From contig JBGQHM010000008.1 in NCBI GenBank assembly GCA_041497995.1, positions 1-41,782 of the forward strand: a DNA stretch of 41,782 nt, in the 5' to 3' direction. Position 1 is the stretch's first letter, and the number at the start of each line of letters is the position of its first letter. The stretch is from DATKMS01 sp041497995. Its GTDB lineage: Bacteria; Desulfobacterota; Binatia; HRBIN30. The position numbers and the translations under genes are program-made. Below the pieces are notes generated by a model. The model was not told where the DNA came from and did not search any database. It saw only the letters and a list, made by a program, of their open reading frames with translations. This document shows, in pieces, positions 1 to 7,063 of this stretch.

Positions 1-28
1 ACCGCGGGGAGGCTCAGCGAGGTTCTGG

Positions 29-60
29 CGAGATACGCTTCACGCTTCACGAACGACGCT
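29..60 (+). repeat. CTTCACG/GATACG modular repeat, copy 1
   Basis: The segment CGAGATACGCTTCACG plus an extra CTTCACG heptamer and ACGACGCT overlaps the 3' end of the ABC ATPase gene. A reverse-complement copy lacking one heptamer lies at 738-764, so the ATPase gene is bracketed by inverted copies. A third version is at 784-809. Confidence 0.6.
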
Positions 61-729
61 CCTCTCGTCCCTCTCCACCATTCCATCCCGCAGGTGCACC
101 GCGCGGCTGACGCGTGCCGCGATGCGCGGGTCGTGCGTGACGATGACGACGGTCTGGCCCCCGGCGTGGAGGTTCTCGATCAGGTCCATGATCGCGTTGC
201 CCGTGGCGGTGTCGAGGTTGCCGGTGGGTTCGTCGGCCAGGATGACGGAGGGATGGTTGATTAAGGCGCGGGCGATGGCGATGCGTTGACGCTCGCCGCC
301 GGAGAGCTCGTTCGGCCGATGGGCTGCACGACCTGCAAGCCCGACCCGGGCCAGCAGCTCGAGCGCGCGCTCGCGCCGCTGCCGGCGCGGCACACGCCGG
401 TAGAGCATCGGCAGCTCGATGTTCTCGACGGCAGTCAGCCGGGGCAGCAGGTTGAACGTTTGGAAGACGAATCCGATGCGTTCGCCACGCAAGCCGGCGA
501 GCGCGACATCGTCGAGCGCGTCGACGCGCCGGCCGTCGAACTCCAACGTGCCCGTCGTTGGGCGTGACAGGCAGCCGAGGATCTCCATCAGCGTCGTCTT
601 GCCGGAGCCCGATGGGCCCATCACCCCCACGTAGTCGGCAGGCGCGATGTCGAGGTCGACGCCGTTCAGGGCGCGCACATCGACCTCGCCCATACGGTAG
701 ACCTTGGTGACGCCGCGCAGGCTGATCAT
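40..729 (-). CDS. ABC transporter ATP-binding protein, LolD/MacB type
   Basis: This 229-residue protein is the cytoplasmic ATPase of an ABC exporter of the LolD/MacB/FtsE-like class, which powers extrusion or lipoprotein release with a separate FtsX-fold permease. All motifs are intact: Walker A (GPSGSGKTT, about 38-46), Q-loop Q89, signature LSGGERQR (141-148), Walker B VILADEPTGNLD (161-172) and the H-loop histidine in VTHD (about 198). The length is normal for a stand-alone ATPase. The ATG at 729 gives the classic N-terminus MISLRGVTKVY. It lies downstream of the MacA-like adaptor on the same strand with a 91 bp gap full of short repeats, so the two probably form one operon. The expected permease would lie left of position 1. 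Family assignment is firm; the substrate is unknown. Confidence 0.93.
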   Translation of the reverse strand: MISLRGVTKVYRMGEVDVRALNGVDLDIAPADYVGVMGPSGSGKTTLMEILGCLSRPTTGTLEFDGRRVDALDDVALAGLRGERIGFVFQTFNLLPRLTAVENIELPMLYRRVPRRQRRERALELLARVGLAGRAAHRPNELSGGERQRIAIARALINHPSVILADEPTGNLDTATGNAIMDLIENLHAGGQTVVIVTHDPRIAARVSRAVHLRDGMVERDERSVVREA

Positions 730-737
730 CGACGTAA

Positions 738-809
738 AGCGTCGCTCGTGAAGCGTATCTCGTGTGAGCCCTCAGGGACGAGCCACGCTTCACGCTTCAC
801 GAGATACGG
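738..809. repeat. Repeat hairpin between adaptor and ABC ATPase genes
   Basis: CGTATCTCGTG (754-764) and its exact complement CACGAGATACG (798-808) form an 11 bp inverted repeat. Flanking CTTCACG units occur in two copies at 788-801. In the mRNA of the adaptor-ATPase operon this would fold into an intercistronic hairpin. It could be a REP-like element or a processing signal; there is no U-tract, so I do not call it a terminator. Confidence 0.5.
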
Positions 810-820
810 TATTTCTGACG

Positions 821-1870
821 TCATTGCAATTTCACCACCTCGCCCTCTGCCAGGCCGTCGACAATCTCGACGCGATTGTGGTTGGAGACGCCGGTGTGGA
901 CCGGCCGCTGCGTGAGCCGCGGTCCCGAGGCGTGCCCGACGACTTCGACGAAGATGTCATTGCCCTTGTACAGGAGCGTTGCTTCGGGGACGATCAGCGC
1001 CTGGTCACGCACCTCCGACACGATGTCGGCGTCGGCGGACATGCGGGGCCACAACGCGTCGATGCCATCGAGCACCGTCACCTCGACCTTGAACGACGTG
1101 ACATTATTCTTGCGGTCCCCGATCGATGCGATCTTGCGGACGCGGCCGGGGAACGTGCGGTCCGGGTACGTCTCGGTGCGGATGCGTGCGCCCATGCCGA
1201 CTTGCACGTGGGCGATCTCGTTCTCATCGACGACGCCGAGCAAGTGCATCTGCGCGGTATCGGCGATCGTCATCAGCACCGTGCCTCCGGTGACCGAAGC
1301 CACCGACGCGATGGCCGCGCCCGGGTTGAGCTCGCGCTGCAACACGAGCCCATCGATCGGTGCGGTGATCGTCGCGTACGCGAGCTCCTGCTCGAGTCGT
1401 TCGAGCGTCGCGCGGGCGCGCTCTAGGCGGGCGTCGGCAGTCGCGTGGTCTGCACGGACGCCGTCGAGGACGTCCTTCGACTCGATCCCGCGCCGAAAGA
1501 GGTCCTCTTTGCGTTGGAGCTGGACGGCGGCGTGATCGCGTTCTACCTGCGCCTCGTGGACGACTGCGCGCGCTTCTCGGACCGCCGCTTCGAGCGTTTC
1601 GCGATCGATTTCGGCGACGACCTGTCCCACTGTCACCCGATCTCCGGCATCAACGTGGAACCGCTGGACGATGCCGCTTACTTTTGAACGTACCTCGACG
1701 AGGTGCTCGGGCTCGATCGTGCCCGAAGCGACGACGATCCGTTCCATCGTGCCGCGTTCGACGGTGGCGGTCGGGCCGATCGGCTCTTCGCGCTCACGCC
1801 AGCGGACAGCTGCGACGACGGCAATCGCCAGGGCGCCCGCCGCGACTCCAATGACTAGCCTACGACGCAT
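821..1870 (-). CDS. HlyD/MacA-like periplasmic adaptor subunit
   Basis: A 349-residue membrane-fusion protein that would bridge an inner-membrane ABC exporter to an outer-membrane channel. An N-terminal signal anchor (residues 1-22, MRRR followed by a hydrophobic Ala/Val stretch) is followed by a barrel-sandwich half (VEVRSKVSGIVQRF), an alpha-helical hairpin (about 85-165, rich in charged heptads), the second lipoyl half (YATITAPIDGLVLQRE) and beta-barrel and membrane-proximal domains. The TAPIDG motif is typical of the RND/MacA adaptor family. It is the upstream partner of the ABC ATPase at 40-729, which supports a MacAB-like tripartite exporter rather than an RND system. The ATG at 1870 gives the natural signal-anchor start. 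Substrate unknown. Confidence 0.88.
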   Translation of the reverse strand: MRRRLVIGVAAGALAIAVVAAVRWREREEPIGPTATVERGTMERIVVASGTIEPEHLVEVRSKVSGIVQRFHVDAGDRVTVGQVVAEIDRETLEAAVREARAVVHEAQVERDHAAVQLQRKEDLFRRGIESKDVLDGVRADHATADARLERARATLERLEQELAYATITAPIDGLVLQRELNPGAAIASVASVTGGTVLMTIADTAQMHLLGVVDENEIAHVQVGMGARIRTETYPDRTFPGRVRKIASIGDRKNNVTSFKVEVTVLDGIDALWPRMSADADIVSEVRDQALIVPEATLLYKGNDIFVEVVGHASGPRLTQRPVHTGVSNHNRVEIVDGLAEGEVVKLQ

Positions 1871-2083
1871 GGTGCACTTCGCTGCGTAGCATGGGGCGGT
1901 GCGAGACGTCCATGGCAGATGACGGCTAGGCTCACACGTTCGTGCGAAGCAGACAGAGTGCCAGCCCGGGCCGCAACCGGGGGACTGCGTCTGACCTCGC
2001 GAGGTGCACGTGGTCTGCTGCGGCCGCCGCCATCAGGGCAGTGCACTTGAAGCGCTGCGGCCGTGTTGATAGCTGCTACACCC
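1871..2083. other. Divergent intergenic region, adaptor gene / bioB
   Basis: This 213 bp gap separates the minus-strand adaptor gene from the plus-strand bioB and should hold both promoters. On the plus strand TTGAAG (2047-2052) followed 17 nt later by TAGCTG is a weak sigma70-like pair that would start transcription close to the bioB ATG. I see no convincing BirA-type operator and no clear Shine-Dalgarno. Confidence 0.3.
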
Positions 2084-3094
2084 ATGGACACAGCGCTGGT
2101 TTGCCCGGACAGATCGACGTCGTTCGATGCCCTCGCTGACCGCACCCTGGCAGGTGAAGTCGTGGAGCGGCACGAGGCGGTGGCGATTCTCACGGCATCT
2201 GACGACCAGCTCGTTGCGCTGTTACACGCCGCGTTCCGCGTGCGCGAGCACTACCATGGGCGGCGGGTCAAGGTGTGCCAGCTACGCAACGCGCGCAGCG
2301 GTCTGTGTCCCGAGGACTGTCACTACTGCTCGCAGTCAGCCATCTCCGACGCCGCGATCCCTCGCTATCGGCTCGACTCCGTGCCCGAGTTGCTGGCCGG
2401 CGCCCGGCGTGCGGTGGCGGCCGGCGCGCGACGCTACTGCATGGTGACCAGCGGCCGCGGTCCGAGCTCGAACGACATCGCCCGCTTCACCGCGGTGGCG
2501 CGGGCCATCAAGGCGGAGTTCCCCCACATCGAGCTGTGCGTCTCGCTCGGCATCATGGGCGAGGTGGAGGCACGCGAGCTGAAGGCGGCGGGCGTCGGCT
2601 GGGTGAACCACAACCTGAACACGAGCGAGCGCTTCCATCCGGAGATCTGTACGACGCACACGTATGAGGATCGGGTCAATACCGTGCGCAGTGTGCAGCG
2701 CGCTGGGCTACACACCTGCTGCGGCGGCATCATCGGTATGGGAGAGACGGACGACGACATCATCGATCTCGCCTTCGCCTTGCGAGACCTGCGGGTCGAT
2801 TCACTGCCGCTCAACTTCCTCATTCCCATCGACGGCACGCCGTTCGACGACAAGCGCGAGCTGACGCCGGGGCGGTGCTTGCGCGCGTTGTGTCTGATGC
2901 GCTTCACCAACCCGCAGAGCGAGATTCGCATGGCGGGTGGACGCGAGGGGAACCTTGGGTGGTTTCAGGCGTTAGCGCTGTATCCGGCGAACTCGATCTT
3001 CGTCGATGGCTACCTCACCACACCAGGCCAAGCCGCCAGCGACGCGCACCAGATGATCGCCGACATGGGATTCGAGGTGGAGGCGCTGGAGTAA
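2084..3094 (+). CDS. bioB: Biotin synthase
   Basis: A radical-SAM enzyme that inserts sulfur into dethiobiotin to make biotin, the last step of the pathway, in the cytoplasm. The CxxxCxxC motif for the 4Fe-4S cluster is C75-P-E-D-C79-H-Y-C82, preceded by the family segment VCQLRNARSGLCPEDC. Other BioB hallmarks are CVSLGIMGE, NHNLNTSERFHPEIC, CCGGIIGMGET, LNFLIPIDGTP and AGGREGNLG. With the ATG at 2084 the protein has 336 residues, normal for the family. An in-frame GTG at 2063 would add seven residues; neither start has a good Shine-Dalgarno, and 2084 fits the family N-terminus better. No other bio gene is adjacent, so it is a solitary biotin gene here. Confidence 0.96.
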   Translation: MDTALVCPDRSTSFDALADRTLAGEVVERHEAVAILTASDDQLVALLHAAFRVREHYHGRRVKVCQLRNARSGLCPEDCHYCSQSAISDAAIPRYRLDSVPELLAGARRAVAAGARRYCMVTSGRGPSSNDIARFTAVARAIKAEFPHIELCVSLGIMGEVEARELKAAGVGWVNHNLNTSERFHPEICTTHTYEDRVNTVRSVQRAGLHTCCGGIIGMGETDDDIIDLAFALRDLRVDSLPLNFLIPIDGTPFDDKRELTPGRCLRALCLMRFTNPQSEIRMAGGREGNLGWFQALALYPANSIFVDGYLTTPGQAASDAHQMIADMGFEVEALE

Positions 3095-3170
3095 ATGCGG
3101 ATTGCGGAATGCGGATTGCGGATTTGAAGACCGTTTGCCCAATCCGCATTCCGCAATCCGCAATCCGCAA
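3095..3170. terminator. GATTGCGG repeat hairpin between convergent genes
   Basis: An 18 bp perfect inverted repeat has arms at 3100-3117 (GATTGCGGAATGCGGATT) and 3141-3158, with a 23 nt loop. The arms are built from 7-8 bp GATTGCGG units and extend imperfectly on both sides. It fills the entire gap between the stop of bioB and the stop of the convergent acyl-CoA dehydrogenase gene, so it may act as a bidirectional terminator, although it lacks a T-run. A related repeat occurs at 5241-5292. Confidence 0.6.
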
Positions 3171-4346
3171 TCACTTGTCCCTGGGTAGACCCAGCACGCG
3201 CTCGGCGATGATGTTGCGTTGAATCTCCGAGCTCCCGGCGGCGATCGTGCGGCCGCGCGAGTACAGCATGAGGTGCGGCCACTGGCCGCCGTCGGGGACG
3301 TGCGGCGAGCCCTTCACCAGCTGCGCATACGGGCCCTCCATGGTCAGCGCCGTTTCCAACATGCGTTGATACATCTCGCTCCAGAAGAGCTTCTCAACCG
3401 AGCCCTCCGGTCCGGGTACGCCGCCGCGTAGAGCCTTCGTCAGGCTGCGGTAGGCGGTGTACTTGATCGCGTCGCTCTCGATTACCGCTTGCGCCAGCTG
3501 CTGGCGGATGACCGGGTCGTCGCTGGCGCGCCGGCCGTTGCGCTGCCACGTGCCCGCAAACGCGATCATGTCGGTGAGCGCGATGCGCGACTGCAACTGC
3601 CGGCTGAAGGTGAGCGTGGCGCGCTCGTGCATCAGCGTGGTGATGGCGATCTCCCAGCCGCCGTTGATGTCGCCAATGACGTTGTGGCGTGGCACGCGCA
3701 CGTCTTCGAAGAAGACTTCGTTGAAGTCCTCCTCGCCGCTGATTTGCTTGAGCGGCCGTACGGTCACGCCCGGACTGTGCATGTCGACGAGCAGAAAGGT
3801 GATGCCTTTGTGCTTCGGCGCGTCGGGATCCGTGCGCACCAACAGCATGCACCAGTCAGCGTAGCGCGCGAAGCTCGTCCACACCTTCTGGCCATTGACG
3901 ACGAAGTCGTCGCCGTCGAGCACGGCGCGCGTCTTCAACGCCGCAAGATCCGATCCCGCATTCGGCTCTGAGAATCCCTGACACCAGATTTCCTCGGCCG
4001 AGAGAATGCTCTTGAGGTGGCGGCGCTTCTGCTCATCGGTGCCGTGAGCGATCAAGACGGGTCCGCCCATCGTGAGGCCGGCCAGGTTGATCAACAACGG
4101 CGTCTTGGCGCGAGCCATCTCTTCTTGGAAGATGATCTGCTCGATGAGCGTCGCGCCGCGCCCGCCGTATTCTTTCGGCCAGGCCACGCCGCACCAGCCG
4201 GCGTCGTACAGCATGCGTTGCCAGCGTTTGCCGTAGGTGACCCACTCGTCGATCCGCTCCGGCTCAGGGCCGGGCGGATGCTGTTCGAGCCAGCTGCGCA
4301 GCTCGGTGCGGAAACGCTCCTCTTGCGGCGAATAGGCGAGGTCCAT
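3171..4346 (-). CDS. Acyl-CoA dehydrogenase (FadE-like)
   Basis: A 391-residue FAD-dependent acyl-CoA dehydrogenase introducing a 2,3-double bond into acyl-CoA. N-terminal helices, the flavin-contact segment CQGFSEPNAGSDLA (about 122-135), VVNGQKVWTS, and the C-terminal SSEIQRNIIAERVLGLPR are all present, and the length is typical. At the MCAD catalytic-Glu position (YEGT) this protein reads AAGS, but E241 in MHERATL lies where isovaleryl-CoA dehydrogenase carries its base. By inference it acts on branched, cyclic or sterol-like acyl-CoAs, or as half of a heteromeric FadE. It converges on bioB and has no beta-oxidation partner adjacent. The start at 4346 (MDLAYSPQEERF) fits the family. Confidence 0.93.
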   Translation of the reverse strand: MDLAYSPQEERFRTELRSWLEQHPPGPEPERIDEWVTYGKRWQRMLYDAGWCGVAWPKEYGGRGATLIEQIIFQEEMARAKTPLLINLAGLTMGGPVLIAHGTDEQKRRHLKSILSAEEIWCQGFSEPNAGSDLAALKTRAVLDGDDFVVNGQKVWTSFARYADWCMLLVRTDPDAPKHKGITFLLVDMHSPGVTVRPLKQISGEEDFNEVFFEDVRVPRHNVIGDINGGWEIAITTLMHERATLTFSRQLQSRIALTDMIAFAGTWQRNGRRASDDPVIRQQLAQAVIESDAIKYTAYRSLTKALRGGVPGPEGSVEKLFWSEMYQRMLETALTMEGPYAQLVKGSPHVPDGGQWPHLMLYSRGRTIAAGSSEIQRNIIAERVLGLPRDK

Positions 4347-4489
4347 GCGCGGCTCTTAGCCACGAGCAGGCCAAAATGAAAGACCGGCAGCACATCCCGA
4401 GTGGGCGCACTTGAATGAGTAGGGGACGAACGATAGGGTCTGGTGTACTCATCGGGTTCCGAGCGCCGATGACCTAAGGAGGATGAACC

Positions 4490-4813
4490 GTGGCCGATGT
4501 CCAGCAAGTGAGCGATGAGTCGTTCGATCGTGAAGTGTTGAAGGCGGACCTGCCGGTCCTGATCGACTTCTGGGCGCCGTGGTGCGGTCCCTGCAAAGCC
4601 ATCGGGCCGGTCGTCGAGGAGCTCGCAAAGGAGTACGAGGGCAAGCTCAAGGTCGTGAAGATGAACGTCGACGACAATCCGCAGACACCATCCAAGTACG
4701 GCGTGCGTGGCATCCCCAACCTCATCCTCTTCAAAGGCGGCGAGGTGAAGGACCAGATCGTCGGCGCCGTGCCGAAGGCGCACCTGGTGAAGGCCGTCAC
4801 GCAAGTGGTCTGA
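4490..4813 (+). CDS. trxA: Thioredoxin (WCGPC)
   Basis: A 107-residue cytoplasmic thioredoxin that reduces protein disulfides and is recycled by thioredoxin reductase. The active site is W31-C32-G-P-C35, the cis-proline is in RGIPNLILF (P76), and the buried Asp is in LIDFWAPW (D26). It starts with GTG at 4490, eight nt after a strong TAAGGAGGATG Shine-Dalgarno. It is followed after 100 bp by a second thioredoxin gene of identical length and near-identical ends (MADVQQV at the N-terminus, LVKAVTQVV at the C-terminus), clearly a tandem duplication. This copy keeps the canonical motif and is probably the housekeeping form. Confidence 0.96.
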   Translation: MADVQQVSDESFDREVLKADLPVLIDFWAPWCGPCKAIGPVVEELAKEYEGKLKVVKMNVDDNPQTPSKYGVRGIPNLILFKGGEVKDQIVGAVPKAHLVKAVTQVV

Positions 4814-4913
4814 GCGTATGACAGACGCGCGATCTGCTTACAGCCCGGAGCGACCCATCGGGGAGCGGGCCACCGAAAGGGCGCTGGCCGCAGGCCCCAG
4901 GGAGGGATGAACC

Positions 4914-5237
4914 GTGGCGGATGTCCAGCAAGTGACCGATGCGTCGTTCGAGCGCGAGGTGCTCAAGGCCGACCTGCCTGTCCTCATCGACTTCTGGGCG
5001 CCGTGGTGCGCTCCCTGCAAGGCGATTGCGCCGGTCGTCGGGGAACTGGCGAAGGAGTACGCCGGCAAGCTCAAGGTCGTCAAGATGAACGTTGATGACA
5101 ACCCGCACACGGCGGCAACATACGGCGTCCGCGGCATGCCAAACCTGATCCTCTTCAAGGGCGGCCAGGTGTGCGATCAGATCCTCGGCGCCGTGCCCAA
5201 AGCGCGCCTGGTGAAAGCAGTCACGCAGGTCGTCTAG
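4914..5237 (+). CDS. trxA: Thioredoxin paralogue (WCAPC)
   Basis: A tandem duplicate of the preceding thioredoxin, also 107 residues and also starting with GTG behind GGGAGGGATGAACC. The active site is W31-C32-A-P-C35 instead of WCGPC, and there is an extra cysteine at residue 87 (GGQVCDQ) that the first copy lacks. The intervening dipeptide sets thioredoxin redox potential, so the change is likely to alter reactivity; Cys87 could be an extra regulatory or glutathionylation site (inference). The cis-Pro (RGMPNLILF) is kept, so the fold and activity should be intact. The 100 bp between the genes is probably a short intercistronic region; a separate promoter is not obvious. Confidence 0.94.
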   Translation: MADVQQVTDASFEREVLKADLPVLIDFWAPWCAPCKAIAPVVGELAKEYAGKLKVVKMNVDDNPHTAATYGVRGMPNLILFKGGQVCDQILGAVPKARLVKAVTQVV

Positions 5238-5240
5238 AAG

Positions 5241-5292
5241 AATTGCGGATTGCGGATTGCGGATTGCGGATTGGAAGAGTCCAGTCCGCAAT
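5241..5292. repeat. Tandem GATTGCGG repeat with hairpin
   Basis: Four tandem ATTGCGG units (about 5242-5270) end in ATTGCGGATTGG (5263-5274), which pairs with CCAGTCCGCAAT (5281-5292) with one G-T wobble and a 6 nt loop. It is the same repeat family as 3095-3170. It sits just after the second thioredoxin gene and extends the hydrolase reading frame upstream, creating a false start at 5250. Confidence 0.65.
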
Positions 5293-5306
5293 TGTGCGAA
5301 GCATCG

Positions 5307-6182
5307 ATGCCGCGCGAACTCATCCTGGGCCCGACATCTCATTATTTCTACTCGCAGCGACTGAAGCTGCACTACGTCGATTGGGGCAACGCGGATAAGC
5401 CGCCGCTGTTGCTGATTCATGGCGGCCGTGATCACGCACGCAACTGGGACTGGGTCGCGGCGGCGCTGCGCCACGACTATCACATCATCGCTCCGGATTT
5501 GCGCGGCCACGGCGACTCGCAGTGGGCCCTCGGCGGCTCGTATGCCATGGTCGACTACGTGCTCGACGTGGTGCAGTTGCTCAAGGCGTTGCGGCTCTTT
5601 CCTATCACCATCATCGGTCATTCGCTCGGGGGCTCGATCGCCCTGCAGTACTGCGGTGTGTATCCGGATCGCGTGCGCAAGGTTGTGGCCATCGAGGGTC
5701 TCGGTCCGCCGCCGTCGATGCTGCGCGATACGCCGGCGCAGCAGCGGATGAACGTGTGGATTGGGGAGATGCAGGGATTGGCGCAGCGCCACCCGCACCG
5801 CTACCAGAGCCTCGACGAGGCGGTGGCGCGCATGCGCGACGCCAATCCGCAGCTCAGCCCCGAGCAGGCCCGTCACCTGACGATCCACGGCTCGTATCGC
5901 GACGAGGACGGCACCTACCTGTGGAAGTTCGACAACTACGTGCGCGCCGCCTCGCCGTATCTGTTCAACATGAAAGAGGCGCGTGAGATCTGGGGCCAGA
6001 TCACCTGCCCGGTGTTGCTCGTGCGCGGCACAGACTCGTGGGCGTCAGATCCGGAGATCGACGGCCGTGCGACGGCGTTTCACAACTACAAGGCGATCAA
6101 CATCGAGAAAGCCGGCCACTGGGTGCACCACGACCAGCTTGATGCGTTCTTGGAAGTGGTGCGCTCGTTCCTCACGGAGTGA
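5307..6182 (+). CDS. Alpha/beta hydrolase
   Basis: A 291-residue alpha/beta-hydrolase-fold enzyme. The oxyanion segment is LLLIHGGRDHARNWDW (about 35-50), the nucleophile elbow GHSLGG has S106, the acid is D243 or D248 in VRGTDSWASDPE, and the base is H271 in AGHWVHHDQ, followed by FLEVVRSFL. The cap region (about 140-225) is variable. Candidate activities include haloalkane dehalogenase-like, epoxide hydrolase-like or esterase; the sequence does not decide. The reading frame stays open up to 5250 through the GATTGCGG repeat, but the first family-like start is the ATG at 5307 (MPRELILGPTSHYF). No clear Shine-Dalgarno. It follows the thioredoxin pair but is separated by the repeat. Confidence 0.9.
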   Translation: MPRELILGPTSHYFYSQRLKLHYVDWGNADKPPLLLIHGGRDHARNWDWVAAALRHDYHIIAPDLRGHGDSQWALGGSYAMVDYVLDVVQLLKALRLFPITIIGHSLGGSIALQYCGVYPDRVRKVVAIEGLGPPPSMLRDTPAQQRMNVWIGEMQGLAQRHPHRYQSLDEAVARMRDANPQLSPEQARHLTIHGSYRDEDGTYLWKFDNYVRAASPYLFNMKEAREIWGQITCPVLLVRGTDSWASDPEIDGRATAFHNYKAINIEKAGHWVHHDQLDAFLEVVRSFLTE

Positions 6183-6574
6183 TTCAGCGGGTCACGGGCG
6201 ACCGCCGTCACGGCGAGCAGAGCGTGGGTGGCACCGGGGCGCATGATAAGAAAGTTGCGGCGAGCGTGGTGTTCCGTTCGTCCCGAGCAGCATGGGCAGG
6301 CGCTTGGGCGCCCTCTGTCGGGAAGAAATTGGGCTACGGGGTACGCGGGCTGCCCCTCGATACGGCCCCTGAACAGATGGGGCCTACTCGGGGTGAGCGG
6401 GTTTGTTTGCCGATGTCCTACCACCCGTTCGCCCCGAGTGGCGGCCTTCCTTTGGCCGCCGTATCGAGGGGCGCATTCGAGCAGCGGCGGTTGTTTCTTA
6501 GGAGCCGCCCTCTTCTGGCGGCGTATCGAGGGACTTGCTAGGCGAGTATCATCAGTCGGCCGTTCTTCGCGTAC
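6183..6574. other. 392 bp gene-free stretch dominated by palindromes
   Basis: The left part (6183-6345) contains a degenerate half-site CCGTTCGTCCCGAG (6274-6287) and a GGCGC...GCGCC hairpin. The right part (6353-6532) is the compound palindromic element annotated separately. No coding sequence is supported on either strand. Confidence 0.6.
6353..6532. repeat. REPIN-like compound palindrome, copy A
   Basis: Three hairpin units. Unit 1: CCCCTCGATAC, stem GGCCCC/GGGGCC (6364-6369/6379-6384), then TACTCGGGGTGAGCGGG. Unit 2 is inverted: CCCGTTCGCCCCGAGTG (6424-6440), stem GCGGCC/GGCCGC (6441-6446/6454-6459), then GTATCGAGGGG. Unit 3: stem GCCGCC/GGCGGC (6504-6509/6517-6522), then GTATCGAGGG. Flanks are conserved while stem bases change in compensating fashion. 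Units 1 and 2 face each other as REP doublets do in REPINs. The element ends about 40 bp before the GIY-YIG coding frame. Confidence 0.75.
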
Positions 6575-7063
6575 ATGCTGCAATGCGCCGATCAATCGTA
6601 CTACGTCGGGCACACGGATGATCTGGAGCAGCGGATCCTTGAGCACCACGAAGGTGGGAAGTGTGCGTATACCGAGACGCGACGGCCTCTGCGGCTGATC
6701 TGGTCACAAGAGTTTGGCACTCGTGAAGAAGCTTTGGCAGCCGAACTTCGAATCAAGAACTGGAGCCGCGCCAAGAAACAGGCGTTGGCACGGGGCGACT
6801 TTGACGACCGGGTGTGCCGCCACGGCTGTCATTTTTGTGCTCATCGGGCCGCGCGCAGTGATGCCGGCCGGGGCTACGGGCCTGAGCAGCGGCGCGGGCT
6901 CGACCATGCAGCTCGGCGACGCGCCGCTGTCGCTGGGGTGCAACGATCTGCACATCGAGCCCGGTGGGACGCTCCAGGCCCAGGCGAGCACGATCGAGCT
7001 GGCGGGCAACTGGGACAATCGCGGCACGTTCGAGGCGGGCACCGGGACGGTGCTTTTGGATGA
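6575..7063 (+). CDS. GIY-YIG nuclease family protein, both ends eroded
   Basis: Residues 1-70 are a clear small GIY-YIG domain of the UPF0213/UvrC-like type: ADQSYYVGHTDDLEQRILEHHEGG, then YTETRRPLRLIWSQEFGTREEALAAELRIKNWSRAKKQALARGDFD. The catalytic-type Tyr, Arg (LEQRI) and Glu (AAELRIK) are kept. The first GIY strand (codons for FFAY) lies upstream of the ATG, yet there is no ATG, GTG or TTG between the stop at 6539 and 6575. After GDFD (about 6790) the frame continues only as an out-of-frame shadow of the next gene, so the native C-terminus and stop are lost. It is probably a decaying remnant, though a non-standard start cannot be excluded. The palindromes directly upstream suggest a functional link. 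Confidence 0.6.
   Translation: MLQCADQSYYVGHTDDLEQRILEHHEGGKCAYTETRRPLRLIWSQEFGTREEALAAELRIKNWSRAKKQALARGDFDDRVCRHGCHFCAHRAARSDAGRGYGPEQRRGLDHAARRRAAVAGVQRSAHRARWDAPGPGEHDRAGGQLGQSRHVRGGHRDGAFG

Noticed and set aside
4797..5888. A 363-codon minus-strand frame across the second thioredoxin and hydrolase genes
   Set aside because: Both plus-strand genes have full family motifs and Shine-Dalgarno or start evidence; the minus frame runs through the GATTGCGG repeat and has no recognisable fold.
6539..6790. Homing endonuclease or group I intron interpretation of the GIY-YIG frame
   Set aside because: The domain is the short UPF0213-like type, not the longer intron-encoded kind; no interrupted host gene or intron core is visible.
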